Part shown: positions 8,701 through 18,298 of the stretch, piece after piece
How the letters are laid out: each line of letters opens with the position of its first letter
Position numbering within the stretch: position 1 is the first letter of the stretch
Source: Pelargonium nanum
Lineage: Eukaryota > Streptophyta > Magnoliopsida > Geraniales > Geraniaceae
DNA length: 31,114 bases
Direction: 5' to 3'
Assembly: GCA_036897485.1 (NCBI GenBank)
Contig: JAYMTF010000724.1
Location: 1 to 31,114, forward strand
Notes under the pieces: model-generated
Seen by the model: the letters and a program-made list of their open reading frames with translations, nothing else
Told to the model about the DNA's origin: nothing
Databases searched by the model: none
Position numbers and translations under genes: made by a program

Positions 8701-11700
8701 AGTTAATTTGACTGGGAGAAAATTTTGGAGGAACAATAATGCATGAAACAAGAAAACAACACGTCAAGAATGGGAATTCAGCTAACAATAACAAACATAT
8801 GTGACATCAACTTTTATAAAGAAAATGGAGGGATACTTACATCTTGTTCCACAATATCTGATTCCCCAGTCTCGTCCCCAGATGGACATGGCAAAGGGGA
8901 CTCCTGGACTTCAGGTAACTCAGCCAACTCATTGGAATTATCATCATGTTCATTTTGATCACAACACTTTAAAGTTGCATCTACTTGGTCCCCACTTCCC
9001 TTGTCAAACTCCAACTCTGACTTTGAGGAAATTTTTTCTGTGACCTCAGAACCCTCTTCAACCAAGCATTCATGTGCAGCAGATTTCCGGCCACAAGCAA
9101 TATCTGTTTCTTTTGTTGATGATGACTTCAAATGTTCATTTGAGGATTCAGGCAGTTTCTCCTCCTTAACATTATTTGAGTTGCATGGAGATTTATGACT
9201 TTCACCATGGGAATTCGGACCTTGAACCTTAAGTGAATACGCTACAGTATCAGCATCTTCTTGTTTAGGGATCACTGATGAGACTAACTTGTGGGAAGAA
9301 ACGTCAGTTGATAAACTAGGAGATGCCTTCTGATTGGGATTATTTGCACATCCGCCTAACGCAACAGAATCATCGTGAATGTCTTTCTCACTGCCATGTT
9401 CATCCAAACTGGCTGTACTGGTTTGAGAACTATTTATTTTACCGCATCGTTTGGGATCTACACTATCAACTGAAACTGAACTACGAGATACAGTTTTCAT
9501 GTCCGCATTCCTGTTCGGACAATCATCAACACTGGTATTGTTAGCTCTACTGACACATGAAGTATTATCATCATGGCCCTCCACACGTTTAGAATCCTCA
9601 ATACAGGATGCTTTCTGATCAGAATCACACTGTGGATTTCGAGATAGCTGATCCTCTTCAACTGTTCCACCAGAGGGCAACTTCGGGGGCACTTTTACAT
9701 CTCCTGAAGATTCAGATAAATTAAATGACCCAAGGATTGCTTTGCTTTCAGCATTTTCAGTGACGGAATCGTGACATGAACTGACACTAACTTGATTACT
9801 TGTTTCACTTGCAGCTTGCTGTAAGTTCTCAGCTCCTTTGCTCTTGGAAGGTGGTAAGACATGACTGTCATTCATAGAATGCCGGCTGGAGGCATTTTCA
9901 TGACAGCTTTCATCAGAATATTCATTACCCTTTGATCCCATGTGGGCTTGGTGAAAATGCATGCAAGATGAGCAAGGAGCAGAGCACACGTTACAAGTAC
10001 CAGATTCTGCTTCGATACCAACTCTCTGACTCATGGAACGTGTACCAGGTCTTCTAACAGTTTGAGATGGTTCCTAAGGTTACAAAGCAGATATAAATAG
10101 TAAACAAAATGGAAGTGAACAGAGAGAGCTGAATTGCAATACTGCTGATACATAAAATAAAATAAAAACATGACAAAAAACTAAAGCCGCATCAGCAAAA
10201 TTGATGGAAAAAACTAAAAGAAGTTAAGGTCGATGACCATTTTGGTTTATCAATAATAGTTGGGGGGGCAATTTTAGCATAAAATTAGGTCAGGGACCAA
10301 AACTTGTCCGGTCTTAATAGTTGAGTGACCATTTTAGTAGTTTTTCCTAAATCTAAAAAGGGTTCAACAGCAAAACTTGAAGCCAGCATAATGTTTTTGC
10401 CTTAAATAGTTATATTGTCTATGCGATTACACACTTGCTTATTTGGGCTTACGTTCATCTCTTAAATGCTTTAAATGCATTTCTTTAGGTAACTAATCCC
10501 ACCCGGCAAAAGATTACTTCTTAGGATTTGCGTAAACATATACTACTGCATACAAGGAAAATTAGGATCGTATTAAAACTTCCAATAAATCATTTATAGT
10601 CTCACTAACATAACTAAGTTAGCATGCATAAACAATATTGGACAACACTCGAACAGTGAAACCACCAATACCATATTATTTCATGATAAATATGCACCAA
10701 TCCAACACTACTAGATACCTAGAAACTAAAACATATTCACGGCCTAGAATTTTTGCAGAGTCAACAAAAAACACTCAAAAGAAATGCTCAACAACTTAGT
10801 ATGTTTGTAACTTTATAAGTTCTATAGACAGAAACCGCAATGTACAAACCACTTAAAAGTTCAAGGATTAAAAGAACAAGAATAGCACGTAATTTACCCT
10901 GTTATCTCACCATATTCTTCCGACTTTCATAATCTGTTTCGTGTATAGGCCCTTGCATGTAACAACTCCCTCTCAAAACTGGTGTGATCTAAAAATAACA
11001 CCAAAACCACATCAATTACCATCTCAAAAGCCACTACAACAGCAACTACATCAACTTGTCAGCTAAAAATCACCAAAAACAGATTCAACAATTCGCCCAA
11101 CCAAAAACCCAAGCAAACCAAAATAACACCAAAACCACATCGATCTCAAAAACCACTACCAATAACATTAGCAGCTAAAAATCACCCAAAACAGACTCAA
11201 CAATAAGCTCAACCAAAAACCCTTGCAAACCAAAATAACACCAAAACCACATGAATTACGGATTACCATCTCGAAACCACTACAACAGCAACTGTATCCA
11301 CTTAAAATCTAAGAAACAGCAAAAACAGATACAACAATACTTCCAACCAAAAACCCTAGCAAACCAAAATAACACCAAAAGCACATCATTTCTCATCTAA
11401 TAAACCACTACAACAGCAATAACAGATTCAACAATCCGCCCAACCCAAAACCCTAGCAAACCAATAAAACAAACCACCAACTAACCAAAAACCATAACTT
11501 TTTCACAAAAATCAATATGAAACCCCTCGAATTTCACACTTCAATAATCAAATCTATTTCCAAAATTAATCAAATAAACAAATACCCCAACTCAGCAATA
11601 AAACCCTAATTAGGTCAAAAATATAAACCTATACGTGCCTCCGGTAGCAGAATCAAATCCGTCGCATTGTAAAGCTCCTCCACAATCCGCTTCTTCGTCC

Positions 11701-11707
11701 GCACCAT
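2789..11707 (-). CDS. AIPP2: PHD-finger protein of the AIPP2/PAIPP2 family (11 exons, 1597 aa)
   Basis: Coding exons on the minus strand, in order: 11639-11707, 10911-10988, 8841-10073, 8156-8241, 7619-8058, 7051-7524, 6144-6867, 5783-6013, 5540-5664, 4280-4701, 2789-3700. Phases all close, giving 1597 residues. N-terminal conserved blocks are ITPVLRG (24-30) and a small Cys cluster CNVCSAPCSSC (76-86). A C4HC3 PHD finger follows, with ligands C464, C467, C479, C482, H488, C491, C506 and C509. A long Ser/Lys-rich linker leads to a conserved SPOC-like domain of the family (about 1028-1165, from PELEYIWQG to WGVFRGK). The C-terminus has RKR, ERFFFPV and LLLFGGF blocks. LDLAL (1511-1515) and SLSLSLSF are LxLxL EAR-type repression motifs. 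In Arabidopsis, AIPP2 and PAIPP2 join the BAH protein AIPP3/BDT1 and the phosphatase CPL2. The PHD reads unmodified H3K4 and the complex represses genes such as flowering genes. A nuclear role here is inferred from this. All introns look GT-AG except the first, which appears GC-AG. The symbol marks the family; AIPP2 and PAIPP2 cannot be told apart here. Confidence 0.9.
3770..3993. mobile_element. hAT-type MITE in the last intron of the AIPP2-like gene
   Basis: The element starts aagagctgg and ends ccagctcta, giving near-perfect short terminal inverted repeats. It is flanked by a perfect 8-bp target duplication acttggct at 3762-3769 and 3994-4001, the length made by hAT transposases. The 224-bp interior is rich in gacccgacccg and gggt motifs and codes for nothing. 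It lies wholly inside the intron 3701-4279, so it does not disturb the message. Confidence 0.85.
4167..4217 (-). mobile_element. Tail-only retroposon insertion (poly-A remnant with target duplication)
   Basis: The 15-mer atgatggagcaatag (4167-4181) is repeated as atgatggaacaatag (4203-4217) with one mismatch. Between them is only a T run of 16 or so followed by gaagg. This looks like a LINE-mediated insertion whose reverse transcription stopped almost inside the poly-A tail. The LINE at 1089-1462 has the same order on the plus strand (T run, then gaaag). It sits in the intron 3701-4279 of the AIPP2-like gene. Confidence 0.6.
4702..5539 (-). other. Intron 9 of the AIPP2-like gene (838 bp)
   Basis: This intron splits the conserved C-terminal domain between SKR and WNML. 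It is AT-rich, with no terminal repeats, microsatellites or conserved coding blocks that I could recognise. Confidence 0.55.
8242..8840 (-). other. Intron 3 of the AIPP2-like gene (599 bp)
   Basis: It separates the long acidic and Ser-rich exon from the exon that opens the PHD finger (GTAAAAGTTTGTGAT). The donor is GTAAGT and the acceptor AACAG. No element was recognised inside. Confidence 0.55.
10074..10910 (-). other. Intron 2 of the AIPP2-like gene (837 bp)
   Basis: A phase-0 intron between the ITPVLRG exon and the large exon 3. It contains the ggaaaaa-bounded MITE-like fragment at 10206-10347; the remainder (10350-10905) is AT-rich with nothing recognised. Confidence 0.55.
10206..10347. 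repeat. Small MITE-like fragment of the ggtcc-type repeat class
   Basis: It begins ggaaaaaacta and ends agtagtttttcc, forming short inverted ends. The interior has gaccattttgg, aggtcagggaccaaaac and tagttgagtgacc, the same class of words as the foldback element at 405-782. No clear target duplication is visible. It lies in intron 2 of the AIPP2-like gene. Confidence 0.45.
10990..11500. repeat. Tandem repeat of about 115 bp filling intron 1 of the AIPP2-like gene
   Basis: Starts of the unit aaaccaaaataacaccaaaa (partly degraded in the first and last copies) lie near 10990, 11115, 11227, 11361 and 11458, a spacing of about 125, 112, 134 and 97 bp. Each unit continues with cacat, ccactacaacagcaac, a variable stretch, cagattcaacaat and caaccaaaaaccctagc. 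There are four full copies and part of a fifth. Spacing changes come from internal insertions and deletions. The array fills most of the intron 10989-11638. Confidence 0.8.
11601..11609 (+). promoter_or_regulatory. Telo-box next to exon 1 of the AIPP2-like gene
   Basis: AAACCCTAA lies in intron 1, 30 bp downstream of exon 1 in the direction of transcription. Telo-boxes are bound by TRB-type Myb proteins and are frequent near the 5' ends of plant housekeeping genes. Function here is inferred from position only. Confidence 0.4.
11637..11638 (-). other. GC splice donor of AIPP2-like intron 1
   Basis: Exon 1 encodes 23 residues ending LILLPE and is followed by GAG|GCACGT. Exon 2 begins ATCACACCAG (ITPV) straight after TTTTTAG. 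Only a phase-0 junction keeps the ITPVLRG frame open. The two nearby GT dinucleotides (10 bp or less downstream) would both give phase 1 and a stop soon after. A GC-AG intron is therefore the simplest reading. Confidence 0.6.
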
Positions 11708-12120
11708 CGCCGCCGCAACGACGATCGATCGCTATCCACCGTAAATTCAAACATTCACTCCGATATTCGAATTAGCAGAAATTGCCGGTGGAACCAATCT
11801 CTCTACAACACCAACTACTAATATCTAAACAAAATGGAACACAAAACTATACATACACCAATATAAATTAAATTCCCAGGGTTTTTTCGCTAATTTTCAA
11901 CACTGTGATCTGATAAAAATTGCTTAAACGAACATTGATTCACATATAAAAATTGAAAATTTCCCTCTCTCTATCTTTCACTAGATTCTCTATTCGATTA
12001 GGGCTTGTAATGAAAATTCCTCTCTTTCTCTCTCTAGATTTTCTAGGGAAAATTTGCGAGAAAATTTGGAGATTTGCTTTTTCTCTATGGAGTGTCCAAA
12101 TTTTGGGATTTTTATATTTA
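11708..12120 (-). promoter_or_regulatory. 5' leader and core promoter region of the AIPP2-like gene
   Basis: Going upstream of the ATG at 11707, the minus strand is GA-rich (ctctctttctctctctag on the plus strand around 12021-12040) and then AT-rich. The exact transcription start cannot be fixed. A G-box core CACGTG further upstream, at 12213-12218, could act on this promoter. Confidence 0.35.
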
Positions 12121-14430
12121 TTATTTATTTATTTATTTGAGAAATGATACGATACATACGAGTGAACCATGCGATTCGTGCACTGTTGCATGGGCTTTTT
12201 TATTCAAGCTTGCACGTGTGAGTCAGATGTGCTAACGTGCACGGTGTGCGCACGGAACGCTATTGTGCGCCGTCTCAGTTTTTATAAGATTTATCCCCAA
12301 CAAAAATTAAAGTATTTTCCCAAAATAAATATGTATGATCAGCCAAATTTGTCATGTTATTTTTTTATTATGGTAATAAATAAAAAAACATATTTTGCAT
12401 GTAACCAAAGAAATTATTGTTGTTAACGATGTTACATCCGTGTTCCCGAGTCTTTTCTTTCATATCTTTTGATTCGAGTCTTTTCTTATACGAACAACCA
12501 CAAAAAAAATGGGTCTTTGGGTATTTTGACGATCAAATCGGTGAATTGTGCATAACAAACAAGATATGAATGTTGCACTTATACATTTAGCAGTGACTCC
12601 GTCTTTACAAGTTGCTGAATAGATAAGAAAATTGTGATTTATATAGATTTTGTCGGTAATTTGTGGGTATTAGCTCCGATCAGTAGTCAACTTCGCCTTT
12701 ATACATCAAGAGATCGTCGTAATCAGGATATGGCAGGTAATATATCTAATCTTCTCGGTTAAGTATTGGCAATTCTTTATCGTATACATCAAAGTTTGTT
12801 TATCGTTTTTGCATTGTTAGTCATCCATTGTGTCGATTGTTATTTTTATGTAGCTCGAGCATTGTCACCAATTAATTGTAAATAGGTATTGCAGTTCGAG
12901 TGTTAATATTGATATATTGGTCTAGTGATTACTCGTTGTACGATAAATTCATTTATGCTTATCATGTATACGTGAATAATACATATGTTAGCGTCGATTC
13001 TATCTTAATTGTTATCCCTCTAGATGATATTTTCAAAATTTTCATACTATTGACAACTTTATTCAAGAATTCCCTTACTAAATCTATTTTGTAATGATAT
13101 TAAAAATGTGTATTTTCCATTTGACTCCTAATATGATATCCTAATTAAAGTTTTTTTTAACTCACTAATTAATGAATTTTAGTTTTGATACAAATTCAAC
13201 TTTTGGGGAAAATGTTTTACCAAACAAGTTGCCATGAATTATGTAATGTTTTCTTCATGATTCAATTTTCTATTATTGTTTATAAATAAAAGTTAATTAA
13301 ATATATTAGATTTCAAACTTTTATAAAATTTACTTTTTATTATTATTTATCAGTAAAACATGATACATGTTTGTCGGTCACATAACTAATGACATACCAT
13401 TTCACCCCAAGAAAATAAAAACTCAATATAAAATTATAAATGTTATATATGTCTCAAATATTGTACAAATAATGTGTCAATAAACGAGCAACTACACATC
13501 AAATATATTAAAAAAAACTACACATCAATTATTTCAATGAAAACTTGGTCGAATCACAATGCATCAAGTATACAATATGACTTATAAATTGGACGCATCG
13601 ATCGTGCCAAAAATGAATATGAAAGTGTGATGACATCATATATGTCAAGTTGTTTGCTCGTTTGAAATTAATTTTCAACCACAGAAAATAAAAAAATTAT
13701 TTGCGGGTTTCTCACATTACTTAATAATAAAACAAAAAAAAAACACATTTTAAAAATAATTATTATCGTAGATTATTCACTTTTACTTAACCATCAAATG
13801 TTGCTGCGATATTATAAACATCTTACGTAAAATAGTTTTGTCTCGAAATAAGTCGTAGCTTATATATATATAACATTTTTTTTTGAAGAATATATTATTA
13901 AATTTTAAGTTGAATATATTTACTTTTCAATGGCATTTAAATATGTTGGGTCAACAACTCAAAATAATTATTTTCTTAAAGGTTTGTAAGATCTATTGGG
14001 CCTTTTCAATATTGAATTGGGTTGGGCTTATGAATATTGGATTGGGCCCATGAATAATGGATTGGGCCGAGCCCATTAAAACAAATGGGGTTGCCAACAA
14101 AAATTAGGTCACTTAGCTTGTATCTTAAGGTACCATTTAGTTTTTGAATTTCAAACCAATGACATGCCAATATAAACTTCATGAATTATTTATTTTATTC
14201 TCATCTTTATGTTAATTTTTGAATAATATTATTTTGTAGTGGTGAAGTGAAATGGTATAATTGGTGATTGATTTTGAATTATAATTTTAATGGATTATTG
14301 TAATTAAAGGAGCCAACAATTACAATCATCAATGAAAAGAACAAAAAGAATACCGTGATTCAAAATGCGATGAAAATGTATAAAATCGATAATTTTTTTA
14401 AAAAATGTTATAGGTTGGAGTTTCTTCCCT
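12120..14430. other. Intergenic AT-rich region
   Basis: No gene is supported; open frames here are short and lack codon bias or family resemblance. Visible details are a (TTTA)n-like run at 12116-12138, a G-box core at 12213-12218, and a short tandem of attgggccc/atgaata words around 14010-14070. There is also a T9 run followed by gaagaatatatta near 13878 that could be a worn retroposon tail. Confidence 0.5.
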
Positions 14431-14439
14431 AAAGTAAAA

Positions 14440-15550
14440 AGGATGGTGTGACAACAAATTCAAATAGGATGATGATAGTGAGATGACGATTAGTTTCGAG
14501 CAATGAATTCAATGCAATTATGTGACAACAATTTCCAACAGAATAACGACAATAAGATGATGTATAAGGTTTCTAAGATGAAATTATTGGAATGATGTGA
14601 CAACAGATTCTAAAAGTGTAACGATGTGATAACATGACAACTAACTTAGACAGGATAACGACAATAAGATGGTGATGATTGAATATTCCAATTTTATTGG
14701 CAAGGGCGGTAATTATGGCATATGATAGTTGTTATGAGAGTAAGAATAAAACACTTCACTACTTTCAAGATATTAATGTTAGAAAAAGGTTACGATTAGG
14801 GTTTTTACAACGAAGTCAATGCGATGGCGTGACAACAACATATGACAAGATAACGACAATAAGATGATGATTAGGGTTTTTATAATAACGTGATGACAAA
14901 TTCCGACAGGATAAAAACAATAAGATGATGATAAAAAAATTCACAATGAAGTTAATGCGATGACATCAACAAATTCCGACACGATACCGTCAATAATATG
15001 ACGATGATTGACTATTCCAGTTTTATGTTAAGGGCAATAATGATGACATTGTCACGTGATGGTTGTTATGAGACAATTATAACATAAAATCATATGCGAC
15101 ATTGCTAACGTCATAGAATATAGTTGTTCCACTTGTTTAATTATAGACGGACCTACTTATAGTAATCTATCAAAAACTTCCATCTGACGCCAACAATCAT
15201 TCCTTTCAAATTCATGTAAATTTATATAACACAGTCCACAAATGAAAAAGGTAATAGTTAGGGTTTCTACACCGAAGCTAATACAATTACATGACGACAA
15301 ATAAGATGATGATTGTATTATCTACAATGAAGACAACATATCCACAAGTATAAGATGACGATGATCGATTATTCCATTTCTATAGCGAGGGTAGTAATTA
15401 CGGCATGGCAACAACTTCTAACATGAGAACGACAATATGTAAGCTGGTGATTGGAGTTTCTATAATAATGTGATGACGTGGCAACAATTTTCAACAGAAT
15501 AACGACAATATGACAATGTTGATGATTAAGGTTGTTTATTATGACTTAAT
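14440..15550. repeat. Decayed tandem array with a higher-order period of about 340 bp
   Basis: Words such as gacaacaaattccgacag, gataacgacaataagatgat and gattagggtttttacaacgaagt recur every 70-110 bp across the stretch. A longer block (gatgattgaatattccaattt, then aagggcggtaattatggca) starts near 14674, 15003 and 15358, giving steps of 329 and 355 bp. Copies differ by many substitutions and indels, so the array is old. No coding potential. Confidence 0.65.
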
Positions 15551-15770
15551 CATGAGGTATTCAAAACGGGATGCGATCAACACAAGATCAACACCTTTAA
15601 GTCATACCGCATCCAAACTTATCCTCATCTGAGCCGGAAAGATCCACAAGAACACAAAAATCTCTAAGACAATAATTGATGTTTTAAACGTTGAAACATC
15701 ACTAAAATTAGAATACAAAATCGTTTATATATTGACAAAACTATTAAGGAAATAGGATAATAAAGCTAGA

Positions 15771-16097
15771 AACTAAAAAAGTGTTTACTCGATGACAAAC
15801 CCAACAAAATTGAAAAGTAATTAGAAATCTGCAATATATTGATGTTACAATCTTGATTGCTAATGATTAACATTGAGACTAACGCACGAAACACTGATTT
15901 TTACAATCACGACCGTGATTAACAAAATAATGTAACAAGGATGTTAATAATAGAAGTTATTGAACAAATGCCCAAAATTATCATAAAATAACCTAAAATT
16001 AGAAAGAAAAATGTTTATTTGGTGACAAAAACAATGGAATCAGAAAAGCTATATGAAAGCTGCTATATATTGATGTCACAATCTAGATTCCTAATGA
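15771..16097. repeat. Tandem duplication with period of about 226 bp
   Basis: The stretch 15771-15868 (gtgttta, gatgacaaa, ctgcaatatattgatgtt, acaatcttgattgctaatgat) is repeated at 15997-16097 (atgttta, ggtgacaaa, ctgctatatattgatgtc, acaatctagattcctaatgat) with moderate divergence. Two copies are seen; the piece between them also shows gtaacaa and gatgttaat words shared with the unit. Confidence 0.65.
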
Positions 16098-16125
16098 TGT
16101 AACAATGTGAGACTTGTGCAACAAA

Positions 16126-16165
16126 CACATTTTACTTTTTTTTTTTTGATAACCCACATTTTACT
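16126..16165 (-). mobile_element. Second tail-only insertion with 11-bp target duplication
   Basis: The 11-mer cacattttact occurs at 16126-16136 and again, without change, at 16155-16165. Between the copies is only a T run of about 11 plus gataacc. The design is the same as at 4167-4217: a poly-A remnant on the minus strand bounded by a target duplication, with no element body. Confidence 0.5.
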
Positions 16166-17100
16166 ATTGCACAAGTAACACAAAAAGAAAAAAAAAATGA
16201 AAACAAGAAACCCAAATTGATGCCCTTTTTCTTCAAAAAGACCATTTTCAATATCTTTCCTTCTAGAAGAAAAGAGAGAAAAGGGGAGGGAATGAGGGAG
16301 GAGGTCGAGCACGTGCATTATTCAAAATCGGCAAAATATACGTAGAGAGAGCGCAACGATTCTTGACTAGAAAGTTCTTGATTAAGACGACCACTGCTAA
16401 ACTTTTTGGTCCAACTAGACACTCTAACATGTGTGCAAATTGCAAAAATAAATAAATAAATAATAACTCAATCGTATCGAGAAAGATAAACACGCACTAA
16501 ATCCGCACATTTGTACCCAAAAACACGAAACCTGATACGAAACCCTCAACCCGCACTAAACCAACCTATTTTACACTAAACACACGGAACTTAATCCGAA
16601 ATTCAACCTAAATCTCGACCTAAATCAACACATTTTGCTATAGAAACACAAAACTCAATATGAAACTCGCAACCCGCACTGCATCAAAACATTTTGTTCT
16701 AAAAGCACTAAACCAACACATTTTGTTCTAGAAACACGAAACCCCAATCTAAAACCCAGTCCCCACACCCCTAGCTTGTCGGGTTCGATCTAAGCATTTT
16801 CAATCTAACCGTCTCAAAACCAATTGTCATCGTTGCTTTAAAACAACATCAATTACAACTCATATCATCTCTCGTTCAGATATGTATCGCGTTCGTGTTT
16901 ACTTATACAACACATGTTTAACTTCTACCACGACACGAAAACAACTCGTAAGCCCGAATCGCCAGCTAATATATATAAAAATACAAATGATGTAATAAAG
17001 TGAAATAAAAGGGAGGTAATATATGATGCAATAAAATAAAAAACAAAAGGGACCGTTTTATGTTCTCCAACTCTGCAACAGAGAGTCAGAAAATCAGAGG
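16166..17100. other. Intergenic region upstream of the F-box gene
   Basis: No gene is seen. A G-box core CACGTG lies at 16310-16315. The part 16500-16970 is rich in aaacacgaaac, acccgcactaaacca and acattttg words repeated several times and ends agcccgaatcgccagctaat. That resembles the inner and terminal sequence of the tagagctggcaa hAT-like family, so it is probably a long degraded copy. Confidence 0.4.
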
Positions 17101-17111
17101 AAAAAATTGTT

Positions 17112-17133
17112 AGAGAGAGAGAGAGAGAGAGAG
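17112..17133 (+). promoter_or_regulatory. (GA)n tract 1 upstream of the F-box gene
   Basis: An uninterrupted run of 11 AG units. GA tracts near plant promoters bind BPC (GAGA-binding) proteins, and this one is about 300 bp upstream of the TATA box at 17418. Function is inferred. Confidence 0.45.
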
Positions 17134-17303
17134 TCAAATTTCAAAAAGGGAAGAAGACGACGCTGAAAATTACGAAATGGGTCTGATTCGAGCGTTAAAG
17201 AGAAATAGAAAATCGCGAAAGCCCATAAAAAAATGGGAAAAAAGGCGAGAAATTTATGAGAATCGTCTACACAAATTGTGTTAGCCATTAAATCGCAGAC
17301 GCA

Positions 17304-17321
17304 AGAGAGAGAGAGAGAGAG
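17304..17321 (+). promoter_or_regulatory. (GA)n tract 2 upstream of the F-box gene
   Basis: A second run of about nine AG units, about 100 bp upstream of the TATA box. Paired GA tracts in one promoter are a common plant arrangement. Confidence 0.45.
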
Positions 17322-17417
17322 TCCTTTTTCTCTCTCTGGGTATCGTGTCTGTTGATGGAGCGAGCCAAACGGTGGATTCTGAGGGACGAAGCGAAGATGG
17401 ATTCGGACACTTCGCAC

Positions 17418-17425
17418 TATATAAA
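17418..17425 (+). promoter_or_regulatory. Likely TATA box of the F-box/kelch gene
   Basis: TATATAAA matches the plant TATA consensus. Transcription would then start near 17450 within the CCA-rich stretch, placing a leader exon up to the donor GAG|GTGAGG at 17648. An alternative is that transcription starts further upstream, beyond the GA tracts. Confidence 0.5.
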
Positions 17426-17449
17426 CTCTGTGGACCCATCTCCACCACC

Positions 17450-17648
17450 ACCACCGCTTCTTCACATTTCTAATAAATCTACTTGTTTTTCTTCTGATTC
17501 TGGTTCTTATTTTGGTTTTCGAAGCAGTGGATATGGAGGTCCCACCACTTGTGGGTCCCATTGGTTTGTGAAATGCTGAGGTGGGTCTGCTCTGGAATCG
17601 GCTTTCCGGCGGCTTTGCGGTGGTGGGTCTGATCGGATTCTGTGTGAG
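17450..17648 (+). other. Non-coding leader exon of the F-box gene with short upstream ORFs
   Basis: The exon runs from the predicted start near 17450 to the donor at 17648 and joins 20013. It carries two upstream reading frames: ATG at 17533 (MEVPPLVGPIGL, then stop) and ATG at 17573 (19 codons, stop at 17630-17632). Either could lower translation of the main frame. If transcription starts further upstream, an ATG at 17355 opens another 74-codon frame that also ends in this exon. Exon limits are inferred from splice motifs. Confidence 0.5.
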
Positions 17649-18162
17649 GTGAGGTGAGGCTCTTGGACCCAGTTTTGGTTTTGTTGAGTTTTGTTGAGAC
17701 TGTGTTTTGGTTTTTCACATGCATGCATGTTGGTGATGGTGTTTGGATTGGAATGTGGTGGATTGTGAACAATGTGGGTTTTGTTTTTGAGCTCCTGGGT
17801 TTGAGCTTGGTTTCGATTTGCTGCACACACAAAACAAATGATTGTTGTTGTTTTTGTTGTTGATCTCAGCTCAGGAAACTGTTGTTTTGATTGAATTGTG
17901 AATAATGCGGGTTTGGTTTCAATTTGCTGAAAAATGATTTTGTTGGGATTGTTGTTGTTGGTGGTGTTTGAAGCTCAAAATTTAGCTATGTTGTTTTGGT
18001 TGGACTCTTTCTAATCTGATTGAATTTTCATTCTATTTTGGGTAAAGTGCACTAGAATTTGACATGCATGCATGTTGGTTTTCTGGATTGTGTTGGAGTT
18101 TTGATATTTGGATCAGAATGTTGTGGATTGTGTACAATGTGACTTTGGAACCAAAATCTCAA

Positions 18163-18216
18163 TGACTTGGTGGTATAGAACTTGGATTTCATACTTCAGA
18201 CCTCGTGTTTGAGTCG
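18163..18216 (+). mobile_element. tRNA-like head of a probable SINE
   Basis: A box-A-like tgacttggtgg (18163-18173) is followed at tRNA-like spacing by a box-B-like tgtttgagtcg (18206-18216), with acttggattt and cagacctcg in between as in tRNA-derived plant SINEs. The 3' part, microsatellites and end of the element are unclear; no target duplication was found. Confidence 0.4.
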
Positions 18217-18243
18217 TCTAAAGGGTAGTGTAGGATTCAATTA

Positions 18244-18298
18244 TTATATATATATATTATATATATATATATGTATATGTAGAGAGAGAGAGAGAGAG
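18244..18298. repeat. (TA)n followed by (GA)n microsatellite
   Basis: An almost pure TA run (18244-18280) passes directly into nine AG units (18281-18298). It lies inside the leader intron of the F-box gene and is likely length-polymorphic. Confidence 0.8.

Noticed and set aside
14440-15550. CRISPR-like array
   Set aside because: The repeats are degenerate, unevenly spaced and in a plant nuclear setting; there are no identical repeats or unique spacers.
17355-17579. 74-codon frame in the F-box leader (MERAKRWILRDEA)
   Set aside because: It overlaps the likely TATA box at 17418, so it may not be transcribed in full, and it is not in a position to join the main frame. Kept only as a possible upstream ORF.
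18163-18216. Functional tRNA gene
   Set aside because: Box A and box B are only approximate, and no acceptor stem or cloverleaf can be formed; a SINE head is the better reading.
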